DNA of 64,000 nucleotides, from the NCBI GenBank assembly GCA_963556495.2, contig OY747704.1, positions 5,554,001 through 5,618,000 on the forward strand. The letters run 5' to 3'. This document shows, piece by piece, positions 1 to 12,300 of the stretch; within the stretch, counting starts at the first letter, position 1; each line of letters begins with the position of its first letter. The DNA is from Valencia hispanica. Its lineage: Eukaryota; Chordata; Actinopteri; Cyprinodontiformes; Valenciidae. A program made the position numbers and the translations under genes. The notes under the pieces were generated by a model. That model was given only the letters and a program-made list of their open reading frames with translations, had not been told where the DNA came from and searched no databases.

Positions 1-360
1 CAGTTTGTGAAGGTTAGGAGGTCACAGTTTCCCTTCATTGGCTCCCTGTTAAATCCAAAATGGAGTTTATAATTCTCCTCCTTCCATGTAAAGCCCTTAA
101 TAATCAAGCTCCATCATACATCTGATTGTTCCATATGTTCCTAACAGAGCACTTTGCTCTCAGACTGGAGGTTTACTGGTGGTTCCTAGAGGTTCTAAAA
201 GTAGAATGGGAGGCAGATCTTTTAGTTATCAGGCTCCTCTCCAGGCAACACACTTCACCTGCTTGCCTGCTGCTGGTCAGAGGACCCAGTGGCAGCTGTG
301 TATGTAGCTTTATGTAGCCATTAGTGTGTGAATGTGTGCGTGAATGAATGTAGTGTAAAG
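1..360 (+). mobile_element. CR1/L2-type LINE, 3' coding fragment
   Basis: The stretch TTCATTGGCTCCCTGTT and the following sequence up to CAGGCTCCTCTCC recur almost unchanged at 6540-7092 and, inverted, at 51540-51760. Conceptual translation gives the C-terminal region of a CR1/L2-type reverse transcriptase (LHWLPV...[31 protein letters not shown] in the other copies). The copy runs off the left edge and is broken after the GGCTCCTCTCC block, so it is dead. Confidence 0.75.
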
Positions 361-1539
361 TTTTCTTCCCTCTGCTACATTCTCCTAGCCTAGAAATTAG
401 ATAAACCTTAGCAGTCTCAAAGATTTTGCTCTGCAGGTTGGTTTAGCCACGCTCCATTGTAGCCTCAGCAGCTCTACCATTGGCTCAGCTAAGTGTAGGC
501 TGGGCCAATCCCAGCGCTCCATGTTTGTAGAGACACATTGGGCAGGCTTGGCACCATTAGAGCAGAGCTGCAATGGAGCAAAACAACAAAGATGGCGGCT
601 GCTCAGGAACGGTCTGTTGTCAGTACACCAGATATTCTCATGTAAAATAAATACTGAGAAGTGTGTGTTTTGCTAAAGTAATGTTGAGCGTTTGACATTT
701 TTTTTATTCTCATACCAACCAGTTTCTCTATTCTGGACAGAAATTCTCAACTGGCTACGGCAGAGGAACGTTGTGATCCCCACAATGTCTGAGACTACTG
801 TACTTTTTGGTGTAGAAAATGTGGATGCAAAGATTGATTAATTAATACTCTGATATTATTGGGGAAGTTCTTTATTCACAGATGTAGATATTTCACAAAT
901 AAGCAAACGATTGTTCACTGCAAATCTGATTTGTTTATTTTCCAAATCCTGGAACTGGTGAAAAATAAAGCAAAAATAATTAATTTCACTATTGGAACAT
1001 TTTGATTTGAGGTACTGATGCCAATATTTTGTTTAAGCTATCCTTTTTTGTTTTTATGTTGGGTATGGTTTTATGTTAGCATTATCTATTCTTTGTTAAT
1101 GATTATTGTTTTAGAGCTTGTGCGTTTCTGATATTAGACATACTTTTTGGTTCCTACTGTTAGGCAGGGATGGAAACAGAGATAGGTATCTTCTTTGAAA
1201 GCTAAGTTTTGTTTGAAATGTTTGCTCAACCTGTATTGCACACTCTTGAAAGGGTTAACAAATGTGTTCCTGAGTTTGTTCTGTATGTATGTAATTTTTA
1301 ATAAAATATATTCTGCTGTTTTTCCTGACAAAACTGACAGAAGTCGATGTTGGACACCATGACTGCCTCGTTGTTCTTCGATGGTGTATGACGGACTGCC
1401 TCCCCCGTTGACTGATTTCTGTCACTTTGAATAGGTCATGTTTGTTGCTCTGATTGGTCTCAGTGCTGCCCAATGGCGTGCAGAGACAGTTTGAAAGACT
1501 GGACTGAGTTCATCTATTGGATGTGGCCAGACTATATTT
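361..1539. other. No gene seen; AT-rich intergenic sequence
   Basis: Both strands contain only short unsupported open frames (up to 72 codons). No splice-consistent exon resembling the missing fkbp15 C-terminus was found here. There is a stretch of AT-rich low-complexity sequence at 840-1100. Confidence 0.5.
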
Positions 1540-1860
1540 ATATAAATATAGGATGGCTTGCCAGGCTAATATTCTCCTGCTTCTCTCCAATTTTGTATTA
1601 TTTGATGGTATTTCAGCTGTTGACTTCATGTCCTTTCTCTGTGTTTTACTCTCCATAGAAGCTACATCTGCTCTGGATTTTTGATTAGCTGTGATACCTT
1701 CCCTTCCTGGAGGAAGGAATCAGCGGAGCTCCAGCTTAAACTTCTCCCTTTATAGATGATCCACTTGGCCCTGTCCTTCAGTGTTTAGCCCCATCTCTCT
1801 CCTAGACATAGCTACTGGCTGAGCTTTTTCTGTGACTAACTGTACAGTATGAGCTCTCTT
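1540..1860 (+). mobile_element. CR1/L2-type LINE 3' UTR fragment
   Basis: The run around CTCTCCAATTTTGTATTATTT, then a block ending in TTCTCT, resembles the sequence following the LINE coding end at 7210-7345, including the ATTTCAACTGTT / ATTTCAGCTGTTGAC block. No coding part is attached. Confidence 0.5.
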
Positions 1861-1967
1861 TCGTCCTTTAGCGGTAATCTCACAACAAGCATAATCTGTG
1901 GAATTACAGGAGGATTAAACTCGATTAAAAGCTTTTCCATCTATGCCCAAGTATGTTCAAGGTCTTT

Positions 1968-2885
1968 TTTAAAGATCCACTCCGATCATCTTTTGAGCCA
2001 TTTTAAAGTGTTCTTAGTGATCTTTAAATTATGATTATGCCGGTTTTAGCCAAAATCACAAAACCTGTGCCGTTTTCTAGGACATAGCTTCAGAAGAGCG
2101 GCTATAGCTCATAAGCAATTCGCCTCTGTTGTGGGCGGAACCGTTGGCGTGGATGAGTGGGTCTTTAACGCGTTTCTTAAAGACCCACTCCAATGAAAAT
2201 CGTGTTTTTTCGTGTTGTTAACATGTTCTAGTGGCATTTTTCTGATGACAGATGACATATTTTAAGAAAATTAAACTCAAAATTGCATTTCTGAGTATTT
2301 CTGCTTTCAAATCGCTGTGAATCAGTAGCAGATGCTAAAAGGCAGTCTAAAACAGACTGTGCTTGTGACGTAGCAATAACACTGGGCAGGCTACAAGCTC
2401 TGCTCTGCCCCGCCTGCTCAGGGTTTGAAGAGTAGAGAAGACGATCGCGGATCAACAGCTGTGTGCTGTAGCAGGTGCTGCTGGCAGGGGGGAAAAAATG
2501 GGCTTCACTAGTAAACTATTTTTAAAGCCAGGTGCAGGACCTTCCATCAAGACACCATCAAGTGGACAGCCTGTATCTTTACCGGTAAGTTTATTCTTTT
2601 CTGTCGGTAACCATCCGCTTGTTTGTGAGGGGCTGTAAACTAGCAGGAGAGCTAGCGTAAACCGAGAGCTCGCAGCAACGGGGAGGGGAGGGGTCCTCCA
2701 CGCCAACGGTTCCACCCACAACACAGAGGCGAATTGCTAATGAGCTACTGTCGCTCTACTGAAGCTATGTCCTAGAAAACGGCACAGGTTTTGAGATTTT
2801 GTCTAAAAATGGCATAATCATAATTTAAAGACCACTGAGAACACTGTAAAATAGCTCAAAAAGATGATCAGAGTGGCTCTTTAAA
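1968..2885. mobile_element. Non-autonomous element with ~185-bp terminal inverted repeats
   Basis: Sequence 1970-2155 is repeated in inverted orientation at 2700-2884 with few mismatches: outer ends read TTTAAAGATCCACTCCGATC and, on the other strand, TTTAAAGAGCCACTCTGATC; inner landmarks include GGACATAGCTTCAG and GCAATTCGCCTCTGT in both arms. The central ~540 bp has no transposase-like frame. It is a foldback/MITE-type element; superfamily not recognised. Confidence 0.7.
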
Positions 2886-3140
2886 GCTACACCCCTGTCA
2901 GAAGAATAGAGCAGCATCACTTAGGTTGGCAACATTGCATTGGAAAAAACTACAACGCTTATAGAACAAAGAGGTAAACGTGGAGATGTTTGGTCATCAG
3001 TCACTGCATAAGGTTTGGTTGAACCCAGATACAGCATATCAGAACAACCACCTGATACTAACTGTCAAGCATGGTGGTGGAGGGATGATGATTTGGAGCC
3101 ACAGGACCTGTGCATCTTGCAGTCATTGAAGTGAAATCAC
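2886..3140 (+). pseudogene. Tc1-like transposase relic
   Basis: The block CAAGCATGGTGGTGGAGGGATGATG and the preceding sequence correspond to the conserved HGGGS region of Tc1-like transposases, but stops and frameshifts are present and both ends are missing. Confidence 0.6.
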
Positions 3141-3388
3141 CTTTCAGTACTAGTTTTTGTATCCCAATTGTTCGTTCATGTTTTATTTGGTCAAATGTGA
3201 GGCTGTCTGTCTAATTACACAGTCTCAAAGGATGGATTTCACTATAATATCCCATAATCTTTATGTTGCCTTGATGAAAGACAAGTAGAGAAAATTCCCT
3301 GGGTCGAGTCTGGACTGAACTCACACCTGTGTCTGTTTCATTACGCCTGACATGAAGTCAGTGTTAGTAGATGCGTGTGAGGGTTTAC

Positions 3389-6300
3389 CTTAATGGTTGT
3401 GACGATAACCCCCAGCACAGCCTGGCCACTGTACGACTCACCGAGGTCAAACTCAGCCCGCAGAGAATGAAACACTCCATTCATCACTCGTTTCACCTGC
3501 AACAACACATGACTGGCCTCATGATCAGCTCCAGAAAATGAAAGTTACTTTAAGCTTTAAACTATGCTTTATATGTCGATGGTGGTCTGTAGTTTGGATC
3601 CGTAACAAGGAGCAGTAGTCAGAGAATCATCTGAATCATGGCAGGATGTGGTGCTCATCACAGCTTTCAGAATAGTAGCTTTTCTTATTGATGGTTGCAG
3701 TAATATTTTCACCAGTGAAGGGTCCTTCAGAGAGCCAGATACGTCCCTCTTCACAGACTTCTCATCAGGACAGAAACTGGAGCAGATACAAGTTGCTTTC
3801 AGGTCATTTTGGGTCTCACCTCTGCTGCTGTGTCCTTTGAATTCTCCTGCTCTTCCACTTTCCTCTCCAGTTCAGCTACTTGTCTTTCAAGCTTTTCCTT
3901 CACAGTGCCTCCCTGCTGCTCCAAGGCTGAGTACTTCATGAGAATAACACACAGGCATGGCATAAATAAACGGGAACTGGCATACTTCAGAGACTTATCA
4001 ATCCAAACATCTATGAACACAGTAGCTGTTTCATAGATATTATGTGTACCTTTTCTTGCAGTCGAATGAGCTTATCCTGAAGTGTATCCTTGCTCTCCAC
4101 TAATTCAGACAGCTCTCTGCGGTGCTGTTCTTTAGCTACAGCTAACATCTGCTCATTCTTCCTCCTCCACTCTTCCTCCAGCTCCGCCTGCAGTTGTGAC
4201 AGCTGCAACAGAAATGAAGACGTCTTAGTGGAACCATGTAAAGGAAGCATCAGTGAAATAGCTCAGAGAACCTTCTCCTTCTGGTAGTTCCTCTCAGGCT
4301 CGTTATTCAACATCCGTACACGGTCCAAATCCTACAGACAGGACCAGAGGTCGCGCTGGATATTTTTGTTGTACGTCATTTTGACCAATCCAATCGAAAT
4401 CTGATTTTTTTTACCCATCAATTTTACAAAATGATTACATGTTCAATAGAATTAACTTTTTAATTCATCTAAAAATATTTTTAATCCAAACAAGCTGAAC
4501 AGAGAACTGCATAAAAAAAGGAAATTAGACAATTGAGCTTAAAATACCAACAGTTCACCTGCTGTGGCCTGAACACAGTCAAGACCAGCTCCTCCTGCTC
4601 TGCATGGACTGAAATGTGCACCCACTTGTGTGTAATCAAATCATGGGATTGCTGCAGAGGTTTTTGTCATGAGGATTTGGATTTTTGCCTTTGACAAATG
4701 ACTTCTCATGGGGGTTAGCGCTACCTCAGCAAAAGTTTTGAATTAAATGAAAATTTCTCCAATTTCAGTGATCAGAAGTTTGATAGACTCTGAACGAGCC
4801 GTTTCCTGGCCCACAAGCAGTCACTTCAGTTGGTGGAAATCCAGCAGCATGCACCGGTGGTTGGCACGACAACGGGCTCTCGGGAGCGACGCGCTCCAAC
4901 GCCTCCGTAACTCTTCAAAACGCTGTCAGCTCCAAGTTAGCGATATGCATTGAGTACAGTGTCCAGATGCTAGATTTAGTTAGCTGTACTCTGTGCATGT
5001 ATGAATACTAATCTGTCAAAATGACAGACAACCTTCAGATTTTTCTGTCTAGGACAGACAGTATGTGGTTAATGTGAGCCCTGTACAGGACGGACCTGCT
5101 CAGATGCAGCCGTATCCTTGCAGGTCCTGGCCTTACGGAGCTGAGCTCGAAGGTTGTCCAGCTCCTGCTGGGTGCTCTTCCGGAGCTCCTCCACCTCCTC
5201 ATCCCGATGCTGCCGTTCTGCCTGCCATTTCCTCTTTCTTTCAACCAGAGCCTGAACATTGAAGAAACAAACCATTAACCAACATGCTCCCATGTCCCAA
5301 ACTTCTGCCTGAAATACATTTGTATAGTACTTTACCTTCTCCTACTTGGTAAATGTACACTAGGATAATTAATTCAATTCACAAATACTTTATTGATCCC
5401 AGAGGGAAATTAAAGTGTTGGTATAGCTCATATAATTAATTCTTTAAGGAGTTGTTGTAGATGATGATGGCTGTGGGCAGGAAGGATTTCCTGTAGCGGT
5501 CTGTATTGGAGACTTTATGACATTTATTGCTGTATTGCCATTACTATCCATTTTCACCGAGACAACAATATACAACATGAAGTAGACATACTCGTTCTAG
5601 GTTCTCCTTATCAGACTTGAGGTCCTGCAGTTCTTCTTCCATGGCGCCGACTCTCAGCTCCATCTCTTTGCGCCTTTGCTTCTCTGAGCGGTACTGATTC
5701 TGAGTACTCTCTGCTGCCTCCTTCAGCTCTGGAAGTCCAAAACAAGAGTCCATCAGCTCTGGAACATACACTGGTGTTTCATCTGCAGTCGCCATCAACA
5801 GAACACACTCAGAAGTCCAACCCTGACGTAAGTAGGGCTGATAGAAAATGCTCCTGGCCCCTGCACAGCTCTGTGAGACTTTCACTATATACGTATGACA
5901 TTTTCCACGTTCATGAACTTCATGAACATTTCATACTTTTTCCCAGATTCTGATGGTTCCCAAGTGACTGCACAATTATTCACACAAAAAAAAAGAGTAA
6001 AAAGACAATGTTTTTTAAGTTTATTAATTTAAAAAATGTTATTCCAACCTGTGGTGTTTCAGTAAACCCCTGAGCTGTCCAACTACATCGCTCTGACCAC
6101 ATGATCCAGGTTTTTTTAGGCTTAATTCAATTTTTTGGGACTTTCTCAGGCTGATTGGATTCAGTTTTACTGGGAGAAACATGGAAATGTGCAAATATGT
6201 TGAGCAGAAGTTAAGCAGCCATTTTCTAGTTGTTTTGTTTTTTGTTTTTTACAAGCACTGCTTCATGAGGTGTTTCTTCCAGGTGAATATCAGCACGGTA

Positions 6301-9300
6301 AAATTCATATATTCAAGTTCTGTTCATAAACGCATCACCTGGTAAAGACCTGTTTCCCCACCTTATGTTAAAAGGTAGAACTGATTACTTTGTGTACTAG
6401 TCCATACATTAGTTACCTCAAGGCTGGACTACTGTAATTATTTACTATCAGGTAGTCCGCAAAATGCAATTAAAAGACTTCAGTTGATCCAAAATGCAGC
6501 AGCAAGAGTTCTGATGAATATTAAAAAGAGAGATCACATTTATCTAATTTTAGCTTCCCTTCATTGGCTCCCTGTTGAATCCAGAATAGAATCTAAGATC
6601 CTCCATCTTACATATAAAGCCCTTAATAATCAGCTTCATCAGTGTTACCTCCGTCTATGAGGTTATGTTTTTGCCAGGGTTTGCTTGTCAGTCTGTTAGT
6701 TCGCAACATAACTCAAAAAGTTAGATGGATTTTGATTAAAAGTTCAGGAAATGTCTACAATGGGATCAGGGACAAGTGATTAGAATTTAAAGGTGATCCA
6801 AAAACCACCATTACAGAAAAAGTGAGTTTTGTGAATAACTATTGAACTAATAAAGATTGTGTGAATCCAGCTGCTATAGGTATGTTTTCATGGTCAAGGC
6901 ATCTATGTTACAATTACATCACAACATTGGGGTGGGTGGGGTGGGGGGGCTGAGCTGTTTCTCCAAGTGCTTTTCTAGTTCCATATGTTCCTAACAGAGC
7001 ACTTCGCTCTCAGACTGCAGGTTTACTTGTAGTTCCTAGGATTTCTAAAAGTAGAATGGGAGGCAGATCTTTTAGTTATCAGGCTCCTCTCCTGTGGAAC
7101 CAGCTCCCAGCTTTAGTCCGTGAGGCAGACACTCTGTTTACTTTTAAGGCCAGGCTTCAAACTTTCCTTTTTGATAAAGCTTATAGTTAGAGTGGCTAAG
7201 GTCATCCTGAGCTATCTCTGTAGATATGCTGCTATAGGCTTAGACTGCTGGAGGACAGACTTACCAATTTTCTACTTTTCTCTTCCACTACACTCCAATT
7301 GCATTATTTGCTGTTATTTCAACTGTTCAATAGAGGGATTCCTGTGAAGTCATTCTTTTCTTATTACAGATCAGTCATCCTGTCCCCTTTGCAGAAAAGC
7401 AGTCCCAAAGCATAATGTTTCCACCTCCATGCTTCACAGTGGGTATGGATGTTTTTGGGATGCAACTCAGCATTCTTCCCCCTCCCAACACGGTGAGTGG
7501 CGTTCAGCTTCAGCTCTCAATCACTGGACTCTTCGCTCCAGTGTTTTGGACACTGTTTACACTCAGCCATTGGTGAGTAGTTTGTTAGCTTTAGCTTCAC
7601 AGATGAACTAAATTAGAATCTGCTTTACTGGCCGGTTTTTGCTCACAAACTAAACTGATGGTCTGAGAAATTGATATAATAAAAGGGTTATAAAATGTCT
7701 AAAATAAATGTTAAAAAGCCTCAAGATAAGCCTACAACTTAAATTAATACTATTAAAATGTTTTAATCAACATAATGGTTAATAACAGTCTTTTCTTTGT
7801 CAGTATTTACTGATGTCACTGAGATCTCTTAACTTGACTTCCTTTTGTTTCTAACACACTTCCAGTTATGGTAAAAAGGTGTTTGAATAAAAGGCTAACC
7901 TGAATTCTTTATTAAAATTAGTTAAGAAAGAATAGCATAAAATAACCAGGGCTGTACTTAAAATGCATTTTCTACCTTTTTTGATAGTCATTGATAATTA
8001 ATCATGGATATATAGGGCTGGACAACATACAAACAAGCAAGAATTCTGGCTCTTATGCTCTTTTTCTATGTATGTGCTAAATACTTATTTTCTACACAAT
8101 TATACAAATACATTCTTTAAAAATAATACAATGAAATTTTCTGGATTTATTTTAAAGTTCTGTTTCTCACAGTTGAAGTGTCCCTATGAATAAAATGACA
8201 GACCTCTCATCTTTTTTAAGTGGGAAAACTTCCACTGCCAAATACCTTCTTGCCCCATTGAAAATAAATTGAATTGAATTATTTAGTTCTTATGTTTCCT
8301 CTGTATAATCATGCAAAACAATGACATAATTTAATTCTCCTGCAGGTAGGAACCACTTGTTTTATTCAAAATGACATTTTTCTGTTAGTGATTTTTAGCA
8401 TGTTATACTTAGCTTTAGATTTCATCTGATGCTGTATCTGACCCCTTACACTACCAAAACTAACAGCATTTAGTCCAACTACTCAACAGGCAACTGAATA
8501 AAGAAACAATGGATGCAATTCACATTACAAATGAGGCTTGAAATCACATTATTCCCAGTTTTTCAAACCTTCTAGCTGGGCTTCCAGAGCAGCGATGCGC
8601 TGGCAGTGGCTCCCGTTGTCCTGCAACGCTGAGCTGAGTTCACACTGCAGCTTAGCGGCCTTCTGTTGGTGAGCTGTAGCCTCTAGCTGCAGCTGGGACA
8701 CCCGTGCAGTGGACGAAGCCAGCTCCTCCGTCAGGTGGACCTAGTTCAGATAAAGAAAGAGCCGGAGGCACGAGGTAAGCTGTCTGAATTTCAGTAAACG
8801 TCCAAACAAGACACAGACAACAATTTAGTGATGAGCCTGGATGAGTGGCTGCTGGAGCTTATTGCTGTGGGAGGAAAACGGCCGGCGGCTGAACTGATGG
8901 ACAATAAGAGACAAGAAGAGAAAAAAGAAAGACTTGTTAACATTAAGATGAGGATGCTGTGAGAGGGATGATCCAGTGGCAGCAAGGAGACTGGGATCAA
9001 ATAGTCTGCCATGCAATTTAGATCAATCTCTCTAGTTGGATCCGGGATAAATAAAAAGTCACTCTAAAGTAATGGAGAACATCTCTACGTCTCTCTGAAA
9101 TGATTTTAGACTCAAACTGTTTCCTTACAGAACTCTTCCCTTTAACAGCAACTGATTATCCACACAGATTCAGGTGTAAACAGTTAGTTCTCCTCTTTGT
9201 TTTTTTTTTTAGCCTGTTTTGTAAATGCTAGTTGAGCCCAGTCTGGTGGCAGAACACTGAGAAAACGGGCTCACCTGGCCAGAACCACGCTCCAGTGGTC

Positions 9301-12300
9301 GGGCACGCTGCTGGGAAGAGAGAGCAGTGAATGCTAGATTCTCCTCAGAGCCAACAGACAGTAGCATCAGCAAGGTCAGTGCTTTGCTAAAGTTTTCATA
9401 CCCCTTAAACGTCTTCGTATTTTATCACATTATACCCACAACTTCTATCAATTTTAAGATATCTTTATGAATTTTTGTGACAGATCAACACAAAGTAGCC
9501 CCAATTGTGAAGTGGAAGCAAAATACATGGTTTTGTAAATGTATTTTACAACAATTTGTAAGAGTTGCATGCATTAGATTTTAACCAATTCAACCATTAA
9601 TATTTAAAGCTAATCTAAGGATGAACTGATTCTCCTGCAGTTCCAGTTCCACGTCTATCTGTCCACATTGTTCTCCAACTCAGACAGACTGGATGGAAAG
9701 AGTCAGTGAACATCAAGCTTCAACTGACTGTAGCTACGTACTTTGACTAGGCCATTCTAGCACATAATTATGCTTTGATCCAAACCATTTTATTGCAGCT
9801 CTGCTTGTATGTTTTGGGTTGTTTTGTAGGAAGGCGAACCTGTAACAGCTTTTCTTTATCCACAGTTTTACTGGTGTGGATTGTCAGAGCAGTGATTCCC
9901 ATAGTGGGAGCCATGACAGAGGGTGGGGGCTGCAAGGAACTTTAATGTATAGTCTGGTTGATAACCCAATTTGTTTCCGGTAGCAACTGTCGGCTTGACC
10001 CATCATTAAAACTGCGTTTCCAGAGAACTCGATGAAATCGGCTCTGCAGAAAAGTATTTATGGATTAAAAAGTACAACATGGCATTTGACTTCTATTGTT
10101 CTGAATAAGTACAGCGAGGTTGATGAAAGTCCACTTTATTTTTTATCCTTGTTTGTTTTTTTCATTATTTTGAAAAAAAAAACAACTTTCTAAGACAAAA
10201 TAATTGACGTTTTCTAAATAATCAAATGACAGGAAATAAAATTTTTTTTTTTTTTTTTTGCTTAACCAAAAGAAAATTAAATTGCCACTTTCTCAAGAAC
10301 ATGAAAATTCTGTCATTTCTAGAAGTTTTTCCCACCTTATTTTTCCAGGTTTAAACCTTGTTTTTTTTTTTTTACTTCGCTGATCTCACTGAGACATGTG
10401 GAACACCAAAATGCTCAGAAAAAAAAACATTGTGAAATAAATAGCTACATGAATAAATAATAGATAAATAAATATATAACGAGACAATGAAATTATGGAA
10501 AAAATGAATGCATATACAATTCTTAGCTCATTAGTATGAAATATGTTTCATTTTCTTTTAAAAATGTTTTTTATTAATATAAAACATATTTAACCATTTT
10601 TTTCCTTATAGAGATTATTTGTTTTAGCCATTTTAGTTAATTTCATCAGTTTTTATTTCAAACTGTCATTTACCCAAAGTCTGCCTTTATTTCATAAGGG
10701 TGTATTTCCCAGTGGCTTATTTATTTCATAATGACACTTTTCAACTGAATGAGTTCATCTACCAATCAGGATCAGAGGGTCGGCTGATGCTTCAACGCCG
10801 ATCTTCCTGGATGCCTGTTTTCCGTGAGCAGCCTGTACAGCTAGCAACAACAGGCCAAGTCAAGAGTCGGAGCTGTAGGAACTTTATTCCATTCAATTTG
10901 ATGTGCTAGAGTAACCAGAGCTGAACAATGTATCAGATGATGCCATCTCGAGTCGCTTGGCAGATGCCCAGCAGTTGAGACTTTAGTGCTGTCACACATA
11001 GAAAATATATCAGCAATAACTTCACTGGCTGTCATCCTGCACAATTCGGAGAACAACGACAAAAGATGCTCTGGTTGGAGGTTGGATACAAATAATCAAT
11101 GAATGGGAGAATTACTTATTCAAATTCACTTTATTACTCCCAAAGGGAAATTAAATGTTGTTGTAACTCATTATGCAAGTTCCTTCAAAGATTTGTTGTA
11201 GATGCTGATGGCTGTGGGTAGGGATGATCTCCTGTAGCAGTCTGCAGATCTGAAGAAGCCTCTGACTGAAGACGCTCTGTAGTTTTCTGATGTAGAGGAT
11301 GCTCTGAATCTATGGCGTCTTCTTTTCAACCACTTCAGGGTTTTGTGGCTGTAGTTGAGGTATTATTTGAGCTTTTGTGATGTTAATCTGCTGCTGCCAG
11401 TTGTAAACCACCTTATACAGGGTCTGTGTTAATTCTGAAACCTTTGTATCTAACCACCGACTGGGGCTTCTTTCGCCAGTCTTGTCATGGACATGGCGCC
11501 CCGGCCAGCTTTATACTTAGAACACTGATGATTGGATTTAGACAGGCATATTAAGTAAGTGGGTAAATATTCTACCAATATTAAGAGCATCTGGAGAAAG
11601 CCATACATGAAATCCAACATGCATTAAATTCAATAACAGTATAAAACTACTTTAGCTCTTCCTCACCATTCTCCTCCTCCAGGAAGATCGATGTTTAAGC
11701 ACCAGCCAATGAGCATTCAGGCCCAACCCCCTGTACTGACCCTGATTGGCAGATTTACTCATTCAGTTGAAAAGCGTCCTTTTGAAATAAAGAAGCCACT
11801 GGGAAAAACACCATTATGAAATAAAAGCTGACTTTGTGAAAAAGACATTTTGGAATAAAAACTGATGGAATGAAATAAAAATGGCTAAAAAATAAAATCT
11901 TTAAGTAGGAACAAATTTACCATTAAACATTTTAATGGGTCACTTAATTTCCCTCTGGGATTAATAAAGTGTTTGTGAATTGAATTTTCCACTAATGGAA
12001 TACATTTTTAAAGAAAAATGAAAACTATTCCTGACTAATGAGCTAAGAATTATATATGCATTTAGTTTTTTTTCTCAATTTCATTGTCGCATTATATATT
12101 TGTCTGGTATTTATTCATGCAGATATTTATTTGATGTTTTATTCATTTCATTTTGGCGCTCTCTAGACACATCTTATCTTATTCCCCGAACACAGAAAAA
12201 TTTAAAAAAGGAAAAATTCGAAATGTTTAGTTAGTTATGAATTAAGTGATGAATAAGTGTAACATTACTGTGACAATATTAGTATTAATATTGATAAGAA

